From: an uncultured Dorea sp.
GTDB taxonomy: Bacteria; Bacillota; Clostridia; Lachnospirales; Lachnospiraceae
DNA length: 48,406 nt
Reading direction: 5' to 3'
Assembly (NCBI GenBank): GCA_934295165.1
Contig: CAKRAT010000008.1
Span: 1 to 48,406, forward strand
In this document: piece by piece, positions 34,783 through 41,161 of the stretch
Layout: each line of letters starts with the position of its first letter
Numbering within the stretch: the stretch's first letter is position 1
Program-made: the position numbers and the translations under genes
The notes under the pieces: generated by a model
Databases searched by the model: none
What the model was told of the DNA's origin: nothing
What the model saw: only the letters and a program-made list of their open reading frames with translations

Positions 34783-35970
34783 TTATTCAGCAATTTTAAT
34801 CTTGGCCGAAACTCCCAGAGCCAGTCCCATCTCTGCCATTAAAAATAAAACCGATGTACCTCCATAACTAATAAACGGAAGTGTAATTCCAGTTGTCGGA
34901 ATGCAGTTAATAACTACCATCACGTTCAAAATAACCTGTAGTGCAATGTGTGCGAATATTCCAGTTACTACCAAAGACCCATACAGATCCGGCGCATTCT
35001 GTGCAATAAACAAAAGTCTGTATAATAGCATTCCAAATAAAACCAGTACCATGATTGCACCAAATACCCCTAACTCCTCACATATAATAGAAAGAATCAT
35101 ATCATTCTGTACTTCTGGAATAATCATTTTCTGTGCACTGTTGCCCAGTCCTTTTCCAAAAAAACCACCTGAGCCAATTGCATATAATGCCTGCATGATC
35201 TGATATCCACCTTCAGATGCATATTTCTCCGGATTCACCCAGACAAGAATACGTCTAAGACGGAAGTTCCCACTGGTATCCATTGCCATTCCCAGAAGTC
35301 TTGCACCAATGATCCCCAGCACTATACCTCCTACTGCCACTACAATAAATATCCTTGTCTTCGGATGTACTACAAAAATCGTAATACAGGTAATTCCCAT
35401 AACAATGATCGCAGTACTTAAGTTATCTGTGATCAAAAATACGACTGCCGCCGAAAAGCCGCCCCATGCCAGAACTTTTGCAATTCCTTTCAATGTCCTG
35501 ATTTCTTTTCCCATTGTACAGATCAATGCAGGAATAAACAATATGATTGCAATCTTCGCAATCTCCGCCGGCTGCAACTGCTGGCCAAACGGAAGTTTTA
35601 TCCATCTTTTTGCTCCATTTACTTCTTTTCCGAGCGGCGTCTTTACCAGAAACATCATAAAAATAGAAATGAAATAAAACAATTTTGATTTATCTATATA
35701 CCAGTGATAATCAATCTTACTTACAATCCACATTCCGGCAAATCCGGCAATACAGAACACAAGCTGTCTTTTAAAATAGAACAGACTGTCTCCCTCCTGC
35801 TTCATCATCGCACCGTAGGAACTTGTACTGTATAACATAACCAGTCCAAAACAAACCAGACAGATTAAAACCGCCAGCAGACTATAATCAAAATATACAA
35901 TGCTTTTTCCTTTTTTTCTTATTTTTTTCTTTTCTTTTACTCTTGTATTTACTGTTTGATAATTTGCCAT
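34783..35970 (-). CDS. Second SEDS-family peptidoglycan polymerase (FtsW/RodA/SpoVE)
   Basis: Integral membrane lipid II polymerase related to the 24052 gene. The 395-residue protein has a basic 25-residue N-terminus and about ten helices. It shows the SEDS marks NGAKRWIKLPFGQQLQPAEIAK, RRILVWVNPEKY, YAIGSGGFFGKGLGNSAQK and PTTGITLPFISYGGTSVLF. Having two near-complete FtsW-like proteins suggests one serves vegetative division and one sporulation. This one starts near a possible sigma-E -10 box (36022-36029) and a sigma-A promoter (35994-36022). The ATG at 35968-35970 has GGAG 9 bases upstream; the longer reading uses a TTG with no ribosome site. Confidence 0.9.
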   Translation of the reverse strand: MANYQTVNTRVKEKKKIRKKGKSIVYFDYSLLAVLICLVCFGLVMLYSTSSYGAMMKQEGDSLFYFKRQLVFCIAGFAGMWIVSKIDYHWYIDKSKLFYFISIFMMFLVKTPLGKEVNGAKRWIKLPFGQQLQPAEIAKIAIILFIPALICTMGKEIRTLKGIAKVLAWGGFSAAVVFLITDNLSTAIIVMGITCITIFVVHPKTRIFIVVAVGGIVLGIIGARLLGMAMDTSGNFRLRRILVWVNPEKYASEGGYQIMQALYAIGSGGFFGKGLGNSAQKMIIPEVQNDMILSIICEELGVFGAIMVLVLFGMLLYRLLFIAQNAPDLYGSLVVTGIFAHIALQVILNVMVVINCIPTTGITLPFISYGGTSVLFLMAEMGLALGVSAKIKIAE

Positions 35971-35993
35971 ATTTCTACTCTCCAATCGTATCT

Positions 35994-36022
35994 ATTATAC
36001 TCAGATATGTCATCAAAAACAA
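35994..36022 (-). promoter_or_regulatory. Putative sigma-A-type promoter of the second SEDS gene
   Basis: Minus-strand TTGTTT (36017-36022) and perfect TATAAT (35994-35999) are 17 bases apart, 23 bases from the ATG. Confidence 0.55.
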
Positions 36023-36029
36023 CTGTATG
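36022..36029 (-). promoter_or_regulatory. Possible sigma-E -10 element facing the second SEDS gene
   Basis: Minus-strand CATACAGT matches the sigma-E -10 consensus CATACANT fully. No strong -35 partner could be named, so the call is tentative. Confidence 0.4.
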
Positions 36030-36051
36030 ATTCACAACTTTCTCTTAATTT

Positions 36052-36059
36052 CATACAAT
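36052..36059 (+). promoter_or_regulatory. Sigma-E -10 element of the cotJ operon
   Basis: CATACAAT matches the sigma-E consensus CATACANT fully, 35 bases before the cotJA ATG. The cotJ operon of B. subtilis is sigma-E-driven, which supports it; the -35 is weak. Confidence 0.6.
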
Positions 36060-36094
36060 ATTATTGCATAACCTTACTGAAAGGAGTATATGAA

Positions 36095-36388
36095 ATGCCA
36101 AATTATCGTTATAATACACCGGATTATATGCGTCAGAATCATTCCAACGGATGTCATGTCGGTGGAAGCAGCCGGACAATTCCGGCCTCTGTATCACCTT
36201 CTGTCCCATCCCGCCCTTGCTGTAATATTCATGACCATGACAAATTAGCCGGACTTTCGGTTGCAATGGCCTATGTTCCGTGGCAGGAATGGCGTTCCCT
36301 CTATGAAGTTGAAAAAGGATTCCGGTGTGGAACTATTTTTGCCGAATTGAATCTTCCATTCTGCTGGAAAGGTGGTGGTTCACGATGA
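36095..36388 (+). CDS. cotJA: Spore coat associated protein CotJA
   Basis: Small component of the CotJ spore-coat complex, made in the mother cell. The 97-residue protein has a low-complexity N-terminus (about 1-45) and the conserved CotJA core from about residue 50: LAGLSVAMAYVPWQEWRSLYEVEKGFRCGTIFAELNLPF. AAGGAG lies 8 bases before the ATG. Its TGA overlaps the cotJB start (ATGA), as expected for a tightly coupled operon. Confidence 0.93.
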   Translation: MPNYRYNTPDYMRQNHSNGCHVGGSSRTIPASVSPSVPSRPCCNIHDHDKLAGLSVAMAYVPWQEWRSLYEVEKGFRCGTIFAELNLPFCWKGGGSR

Positions 36389-36654
36389 ACGAAAACAAAC
36401 CTTGTAAAAAAGATCTTCTAGAATGGATCAATGTTGTAAGTTTTGCTGTTGATGATGTGAAATTGTTTCTTGATACGCACCCAAACTGCCCTGAAGCACT
36501 TGAGTTTTTTGATGAATTCAAAAAGCAGCGTGTGCAGGCATTAAAAGAATATGCAAAATATTACGGACCACTTACACTGGATACTGCAAATACCCTTATG
36601 GATTACTGGAAATGGATCAATGAACCGTGGCCATGGCAGGAAGGAGGATGTTAA
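36385..36654 (+). CDS. cotJB: Spore coat protein CotJB
   Basis: Second gene of the cotJ operon. The 89-residue protein carries the family segments LLEWINVVSFAVDDVKLFLDTHPNCPEAL and the end WKWINEPWPWQEGGC, with a typical CotJB length. The ATG at 36385 overlaps the cotJA stop and is chosen for the family start MNENKPCKKDLL; a longer frame would overlap cotJA by 60 bases. It is 3 bases before cotJC. Confidence 0.93.
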   Translation: MNENKPCKKDLLEWINVVSFAVDDVKLFLDTHPNCPEALEFFDEFKKQRVQALKEYAKYYGPLTLDTANTLMDYWKWINEPWPWQEGGC

Positions 36655-36657
36655 TTT

Positions 36658-37080
36658 ATGTGGAATTATGAAAAGAGACTGCAATATCCGGTTAAGATTA
36701 CGCAGACCAATCCGAAGATTGCACAGATTATTCTTACGCAATTTGGTGGACCTGACGGAGAGCTTGGTGCTGCGATGCGCTATCTTGCACAGCGGTATAC
36801 TATGCCTTATAAGGAAGTTACCGGAATCCTGACAGACATCGGCACAGAAGAACTGGCACATCTCGAGATCATCTGTGCCATTGTACATCAGCTCACCCGT
36901 AACCTGACTCCGGAACAACTTGAAAAATCCGGCTTTGACAAATATTATGTTGATCATACACTTGCACTGTGGCCGCAGGCAGCCAGTGGAACGCCTTGGA
37001 GTGCTACAACATTTCAGTCTAAAGGCGATCCGATTACGGATCTGCATGAAGACATGGCCGCAGATGGTGCGATTGTGTAA
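36658..37080 (+). pseudogene. cotJC: cotJC, spore-coat manganese-catalase-like protein, split by the ICE
   Basis: CotJC is a ferritin-like manganese-catalase-family protein of about 190 residues. Here only the first part is present: 140 codons starting MWNYEKRLQYPVKIT, with GELGAAMRYLAQRYTMPYKEV and the Glu/His segment GTEELAHLEIICAIVHQL. The sequence follows the family up to DLHEDMAA(D), where the usual AAEQKAR continuation is replaced by DGAIV and a stop. The missing end normally holds the second metal-ligand helix pair. The switch falls at about 37063-37064 (a GA dinucleotide), next to a large serine recombinase gene, so I read it as the left junction of an inserted element. The rest should lie beyond the right edge. 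Confidence 0.85.
37055..37070. mobile_element. Predicted left attachment junction (attL) of the ICE
   Basis: The cotJC reading frame stops matching its family at the GA of 37063-37064. TndX/TnpX recombinases are known to exchange strands at a GA dinucleotide, so this is the predicted crossover. The exact base cannot be proved without the right junction. Confidence 0.6.
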
Positions 37081-37114
37081 AGACAACATTTAATGTTTTA
37101 AAGATAGTTCCCGA

Positions 37115-37141
37115 ACATCTGGCATACTAGTTGCCAGATGT
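37115..37141. other. Strong palindrome near the left ICE end
   Basis: Arms ACATCTGGCA (37115-37124) and TGCCAGATGT (37132-37141) pair over 10 bases, with GTTC/GAAC able to extend the stem. There is no T run, so it is a poor terminator. It lies between the junction and the recombinase stop and might be a recombinase- or accessory-protein site. Confidence 0.5.
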
Positions 37142-37148
37142 GAGAACC

Positions 37149-38720
37149 TTAGAAATTCCAATGTATTTCAATAGGTACATTTTTTGTTACAGGGTCTTTT
37201 TTTCCAACCAATATGTAATCAATCAGTTTATCAACAATTTCCCTGTCTAAATGTTCAAGATTTGTATATTGCTCAATTAACTGGCGTCGATTATCACCAG
37301 CTTGAATTTTTCTTTCAATAACATCAAGCTTTTTCTGCGAATCAATTACCAGTTTTTCAAGCCTTTCTTTTTCTGTCGAGAAGTCTTTGGATAATTCTAA
37401 GAAGTCGGTTTCGGATAATATTCCCTTTACTTTGTCTAAATACAACTCACGGATTCCTTTTGTATATTCAGAAATCTTTTTTTGATAGGCAACTATTTCC
37501 ATATTTACTTCTTCTTGCTGTTCCCGTAAATTATTATTAAACTGAACATTTTCTATAAGTTCGTCTTTATTAAGGTACTCAGCAGATAATTTATTGATTT
37601 CATCAATTACTGCTTTTTCCAATTTGGGAACAGAAATAAATGAACCAATACAGGAATCTTTTGCAACGTGTCTGGTTGGACACTGTAAATAACGTCGTCC
37701 ATCTCGTTGCTTATTTGTGCGTAACGTATAACCACAATTCATGCACCGAGCTTTTCTGGCGAATAAACCTATTTGTCCAACTGTAAACGGTTTGGCTTTT
37801 TGAGCTATCAATGCCTGCACATTATCCCATAATTCTCTATCTATAATAGGTTCATGTGTTCCCTCTACTCTATACCATTGGTCTTTAGGTCTTGGCTTAT
37901 TTTGTTTAGTTTTGTATGAAACACTTCCATATTTTCCTTGAACCATATTACCAATATATATTTCGTTGATGAGCATATCTGATATAGCAAAATACTTCCA
38001 TAAGGTACTGTTTTGAGTCCTAGGTTGCTTATATCGTAAATCATGAAGTCGTTTATATTCTGTTGGATTGGGAATTCCTCTGTCATTCAATATACGTGCA
38101 ATTGCTGTCTTTCCATATCCCTGTGAAAATAATGTAAAAACTTCTCTGACGACTTTGGCGGCTTCTTCATCAATAATCAAATGTCCCTTTTGATCGGGGT
38201 CTTTCTTGTATCCATATAAAGCAAATGCCCCGATATGATATCCATTTTTTCTCCTGTCAGTCAGAACACTTTTTATATTCTCTGACATATCCTCTAAATA
38301 CCATTCATTCACCAGACCGTTAATCTGTCTTGATTTTTTATTTCCCTTATTAGCAGTGTCCGCATTATCTACAATACTGATAAACCGAATCCCCCACACA
38401 GGGAAAAGACCGTGGATATATTTTTCCACCAATTCAAGCTCTCTGGTAAATCTTGATTGTGTCTTACAAAGGACTATATCAAATTTATGATTTTCAGCGT
38501 CATTTAACAGTCGATTAAATTCCGGACGCCGTCTATCAGAGCCGGTGTAATCATCATCACTATATATATTGTAGACTTCCCAGCCTTGCTCTAATGAGTA
38601 TTGGAGTAACATTGATTTTTGATTCTGAATACTGTTACTGTCGTCTGTTTCTGATTGTTTGTTTCTATCTTCTTCTGATAATCGGCAATAAATAGCAACT
38701 CTTAATTTTGATGTTGTCAT
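37149..38720 (-). CDS. Large serine recombinase, TndX/TnpX type
   Basis: Site-specific recombinase expected to integrate and excise the element. The 523-residue protein has the resolvase catalytic domain (about 6-150) with Ser15 in YCRLSEEDR and the Arg-rich SRFTRELE near 89-96. A recombinase domain (about 165-270) contains GAFALYGYKKDP and ARILNDRGIPNP. A zinc ribbon (ARCMNCGYTL...LQCPTRHVAKDSC) and a coiled coil (about 400-475) follow. Length is close to TndX of Tn5397 (533). The ATG at 38718-38720 has AAGGAG 8 bases upstream. The gene ends 85 bases from the cotJC junction, the usual position for this type. Its promoter lies in a palindrome at 38752-38804. Confidence 0.92.
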   Translation of the reverse strand: MTTSKLRVAIYCRLSEEDRNKQSETDDSNSIQNQKSMLLQYSLEQGWEVYNIYSDDDYTGSDRRRPEFNRLLNDAENHKFDIVLCKTQSRFTRELELVEKYIHGLFPVWGIRFISIVDNADTANKGNKKSRQINGLVNEWYLEDMSENIKSVLTDRRKNGYHIGAFALYGYKKDPDQKGHLIIDEEAAKVVREVFTLFSQGYGKTAIARILNDRGIPNPTEYKRLHDLRYKQPRTQNSTLWKYFAISDMLINEIYIGNMVQGKYGSVSYKTKQNKPRPKDQWYRVEGTHEPIIDRELWDNVQALIAQKAKPFTVGQIGLFARKARCMNCGYTLRTNKQRDGRRYLQCPTRHVAKDSCIGSFISVPKLEKAVIDEINKLSAEYLNKDELIENVQFNNNLREQQEEVNMEIVAYQKKISEYTKGIRELYLDKVKGILSETDFLELSKDFSTEKERLEKLVIDSQKKLDVIERKIQAGDNRRQLIEQYTNLEHLDREIVDKLIDYILVGKKDPVTKNVPIEIHWNF

Positions 38721-38751
38721 AAGTCTTTCTCCTTTTTCCAGAGAAGACAAA

Positions 38752-38804
38752 ACAAACTATCTCTACATGATGTCATTATAACATCTAGCAGGATAGTTTG
38801 TCTA
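38752..38804 (-). promoter_or_regulatory. Recombinase promoter embedded in an inverted repeat
   Basis: Minus-strand TAGACA (38799-38804) and TATAAT (38775-38780) are 18 bases apart. Ten-base arms ACAAACTATC (38752-38761) and GATAGTTTGT (38792-38801) flank the -10 and overlap the -35. An inner GATGT/ACATC stem lies around the -10. This looks like an operator for a dimeric regulator or a structured site. Confidence 0.6.
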
Positions 38805-38948
38805 TTATCTGGCAGGTGTTGCCTTTCTGTTGCTTTTTTCATATTGGTTGATAAGTTCAACCCATTTCAAAGTAAATGCTGTTGCTAATGCCGTCTTATC
38901 ACAATTTTTAAAAACATTTTTGCAAACTATATTTGTGTCATTCGCCAT
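38805..38948 (-). CDS. 47-residue protein upstream of the recombinase, unknown function
   Basis: I do not recognise this short gene. It encodes 47 residues starting MANDTNIVCKNVFKN and ending KSNRKATPAR; it is basic with two cysteines (Cys9, Cys16) and a helical middle. A good GAGGTGA site lies 5 bases before the ATG. The stop codon overlaps the -35 region of the recombinase promoter. Its small size, basic charge and place directly before the recombinase make it a candidate accessory factor such as a recombination directionality factor; that is only inference. Confidence 0.6.
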   Translation of the reverse strand: MANDTNIVCKNVFKNCDKTALATAFTLKWVELINQYEKSNRKATPAR

Positions 38949-39286
38949 TGAATCACCTCACTTGCGTATATTTAAGACTATGCAAAAATGCTTGTTCGTT
39001 ATGAAAGATTGTTTATATATAATAAGGTAACAATCAGATGGCTCTGGCAAGCTCCACTGGTGTTTCAACCATTCCCATTCCGATGGGCGAACCGTACTTC
39101 TACGGGTGTATCATTATTCAGATATACAGGTCTTGGCAATAGCTTTTCCACAAGCTATCCGTGGGACATTGAAATAATCGCTCATCAAATCACCCCTTTC
39201 ACCGTCATGGCGGTTCAATCCACTGGCTCGTTGTATATCAAACGTATCTGATTGTTATATTCAATTTTCAAGGTGCGATTTTTGCC
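38949..39286. other. Region between the orf8-like gene and the 47-residue gene
   Basis: No gene of normal size is visible in these 338 bases. On the minus strand an AAAGGGGTG site precedes an ATG (39187-39189) that opens a 23-codon frame, MSDYFNVPRIACGKAIAK and a few more residues, then stops. A GC-rich stretch follows (39040-39110) that looks once coding or structured. It may be the remains of the orf10/xis region of Tn916-type elements; I cannot prove this. Confidence 0.4.
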
Positions 39287-39526
39287 TTAAACTACCTCAA
39301 CTTCAAATTTCAAAATCATTTCCATAAGAGCGGTTCTGATTCTGCCTTTGAGTTCTGTGTCTACTGCTATGTAAATATTCCCGTATTCGTCATACAATGG
39401 ACGTAAGCTGGCTTTTGAAATGTATGCGTCATAATGTTTCAGCACTTTTTCTATTGCCTGTACATCACCATCTGCCGAAAGAGATATAACAGTAAAAGAC
39501 GGGCATTTGTCTGCGGATTTCATCAT
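39287..39526 (-). CDS. Tn916 Orf8-like conjugative transposon protein
   Basis: 79 residues resembling Orf8 of Tn916, a small protein with a helix-turn-helix-like fold that is co-transcribed with orf7 in the regulatory region. The sequence begins MMKSADKCPSFTVISLSADGD and has one acidic/hydrophobic helix near the end (LMEMILKFEVEVV). Its ATG overlaps the stop of the orf7-like gene (ATGA), and GGAGGAC lies before it. No enzymatic motif. In Tn916, transcription through orf7-orf8 runs on toward the recombination genes; here the next large gene is the serine recombinase. Confidence 0.8.
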   Translation of the reverse strand: MMKSADKCPSFTVISLSADGDVQAIEKVLKHYDAYISKASLRPLYDEYGNIYIAVDTELKGRIRTALMEMILKFEVEVV

Positions 39527-39942
39527 TCGTCCTCCTGTAAATACTTTTTGATTTCTTCCAATGAACTTCTACGGTTGCGGAAAGAAGTGCTACGGTCAAT
39601 CTGTAACAAATCGGCAATTTCAGCGTCCGACATTTCCAGAAAATAAAACATCAGTAAAATATCTAGTTTCTTTTCTGGTAAAATCTTCAATGCGTCTGCC
39701 AACTGTTCATTATTAACCTTTACCTTTGTTCCCAATACCTCGAAACAAGAATAATCGCTGTCGTAATCGTCTGTAATACCTACATGATTTAATTCCTGCT
39801 CCGGCAATTCAGAGAAAGCTATCTCGTGTGTTGCCCGTCTGGACAGCTCTCTTTGATAATCTTTTACTGTCGTGTCAATAACACGCTTTACAAGACAATC
39901 AAATTGAAGTCGAATAGCTGTCTGGAAAGAAGAGGGTTTCAT
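39523..39942 (-). CDS. Sigma-70-like regulator (Tn916 Orf7-like)
   Basis: 139-residue sigma-factor-like protein. The C-terminal half (about 85-135) is a region 4 domain: LKILPEKKLDILLMFYFLEMSDAEIADLLQIDRSTSFRNRRSSLEEIKKYL, with the helix-turn-helix near 106-128. The N-terminal half resembles sigma region 2 only weakly. It matches Orf7 of Tn916, which takes part in activating transfer genes. The GGGGGTGAG site precedes the ATG. It lies downstream of two minus-strand terminators, so transcription probably needs readthrough or antitermination from upstream. Confidence 0.85.
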   Translation of the reverse strand: MKPSSFQTAIRLQFDCLVKRVIDTTVKDYQRELSRRATHEIAFSELPEQELNHVGITDDYDSDYSCFEVLGTKVKVNNEQLADALKILPEKKLDILLMFYFLEMSDAEIADLLQIDRSTSFRNRRSSLEEIKKYLQEDE

Positions 39943-40482
39943 GTTCTCACCCCCTTTCTGGCTAAATTGAAAGGGGATAAGAACTCCTTGTCCCTTTTCG
40001 CACTAACACTCGTCTGGCGATTGCGATTTGTTGCACGAAAAGCAAAGAATTTACAAACTTCTTTTAAATAGAAAAAAAGCACTAAGGCAATACAGATGTT
40101 GTACTGACTTTGTGCTTTCTGAATATTTCCTATTGTGTGATGTGAAAAACCACATTCAAGGGTGTAATTCGTTACTGCATAAGCTGGAATTTTTTTAGCT
40201 GTAAGATAAATAGATATTTACAGTTTTGTTGCAATGCAGTTACCTCCGAGAACCGCAAAACAAAACCTTTTGTTGGAAATAAAAAAGCGGTTTTGATCGC
40301 TAAGAAATGAATAAATATTGAGACATTTAAAAAGAACACTACTCATAGCGGTTTTTTTATTAACCTCACAAGTAGTATTTTGTTTTAAAATGCAAAATAT
40401 GAACTCACGAACCTACATATACGTTTTTCAATACCTGTTGATTTACCAACAGGAACTGTAAAATGTAGTGAGGTGATTACAT
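39943..40482. other. Regulatory intergenic region between orf7-like and orf9-like genes
   Basis: No normal gene is visible in 540 bases. The region holds two minus-strand terminator-like hairpins (40072-40118, and a weak 4-bp stem near 40287-40302 followed by six T). It also holds a palindrome CCTGTTG/CAACAGG (40435-40454) just upstream of orf9, and possibly a leader frame of about 20 codons on the minus strand (40172-40234, TTG start behind GGAGG). In Tn916 the matching region controls transcription leaving the resistance gene toward orf7-orf8. Confidence 0.55.
40072..40118 (-). terminator. Minus-strand terminator upstream of the orf7-like gene
   Basis: Outer arms AAAGCAC (40076-40082) and GTGCTTT (40112-40118) close a larger stem with an inner TACA/TGTA pair. 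The minus strand ends with seven T. It would stop transcription entering orf7-orf8 unless conditions allow readthrough. Confidence 0.65.
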
Positions 40483-40839
40483 ATGCGTAAAAAAGAAGAT
40501 AAATACGATTTTAGAGCGTTTGGTCTGGCAATCAAACAAGCTCGGATAAAGCAGGGTCTTACCCGTGAGCAGGTGGGAGCTATGATTGAAATTGACCCAC
40601 GCTATTTAACAAACATCGAGAACAAAGGACAGCACCCAAGTTTACAGGTGCTTTATGACCTTGTTCATTTACTTAATATATCTGCTGATGAATTTTTCTT
40701 ACCTGCCTCTGATCTGGTAAAAAGCACCAGAAGACGGCAGTTAGAAAAGCAACTTGATACTATGTCCGAAAAGGACTTAATCATCATTGAAAGTGTTGCT
40801 GATGGAATTATTAAGTCAAAGGAAGTGGAGGACGAGTAA
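40483..40839 (+). CDS. Helix-turn-helix repressor (Tn916 Orf9-like)
   Basis: 118-residue cI/Xre-type DNA-binding protein. The helix-turn-helix is at about 14-68: [57 protein letters not shown]. The C-terminal part (70-118) is Lys/Glu-rich and helical. It matches Orf9 of Tn916, a proposed negative regulator of transfer genes. It is the only plus-strand gene of the element in the window. GAGGTGA lies 8 bases before the ATG. The palindrome just upstream could be its own operator. Confidence 0.9.
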   Translation: MRKKEDKYDFRAFGLAIKQARIKQGLTREQVGAMIEIDPRYLTNIENKGQHPSLQVLYDLVHLLNISADEFFLPASDLVKSTRRRQLEKQLDTMSEKDLIIIESVADGIIKSKEVEDE

Positions 40840-40866
40840 TCCTCCACCTTGCATATTCAATAAAAT

Positions 40867-40916
40867 AAGCCGATAACCCAAGAAATTCTTAATCTGCGGT
40901 GGTCGGGCTTTTTTTT
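40867..40916 (+). terminator. Terminator after the orf9-like repressor
   Basis: AAGC-CGA pairs with TCGGGCTT (one bulge) around an inner ACC/GGT pair, then eight T on the plus strand. Confidence 0.7.
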
Positions 40917-41132
40917 GATAAGCTGAAATGTGTCGTACTTTGTCGATACGCTATATATATCATGGCAACTACCTCCATTAGTCGTCGAAATTTAGGAATG
41001 GCGCGTGAAAATACCTCTGCTCTGCGACGGCTTCTTTTCTTTTGTCGTTGTCCGGCAGAATGTAGTTATATTCTTTACCTATATGCTATATGGAAAGTTT
41101 GTAGATTTCATAAAGATTTGAAAAAATAATGA

Positions 41133-41150
41133 GCGATACCGCAGTATCGC
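41133..41150 (-). terminator. Terminator of the lantibiotic-immunity operon
   Basis: Perfect 7-base-pair stem GCGATAC/GTATCGC with loop CGCA; the minus strand then has TCATTATTTTTTC. It lies just after the histidine kinase stop. Confidence 0.75.
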
Positions 41151-41161
41151 CCACTAACTTT

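Larger units (their letters stand above)
40840..41161. other. Region between orf9-like gene and histidine kinase gene
   Basis: This 322-base stretch holds the terminator of the orf9-like gene (40867-40916) and of the kinase operon (41133-41150). Between them a minus-strand frame (40889-40978, 29 residues starting MEVVAMIYIAYRQSTTHF) has a start and continues upstream in open frame. It corresponds in position to small orf6-type frames of Tn916 but I cannot confirm it. No other gene is seen. Confidence 0.45.

Noticed and set aside
36541..37089. 182-codon minus-strand frame
   Set aside because: It lies opposite cotJB and cotJC, which have clear family matches and ribosome sites.
40899..41129. 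76-codon plus-strand frame
   Set aside because: It begins inside the T run of the orf9-like terminator and has no ribosome site. The minus-strand frame in the same place looks more coding-like.
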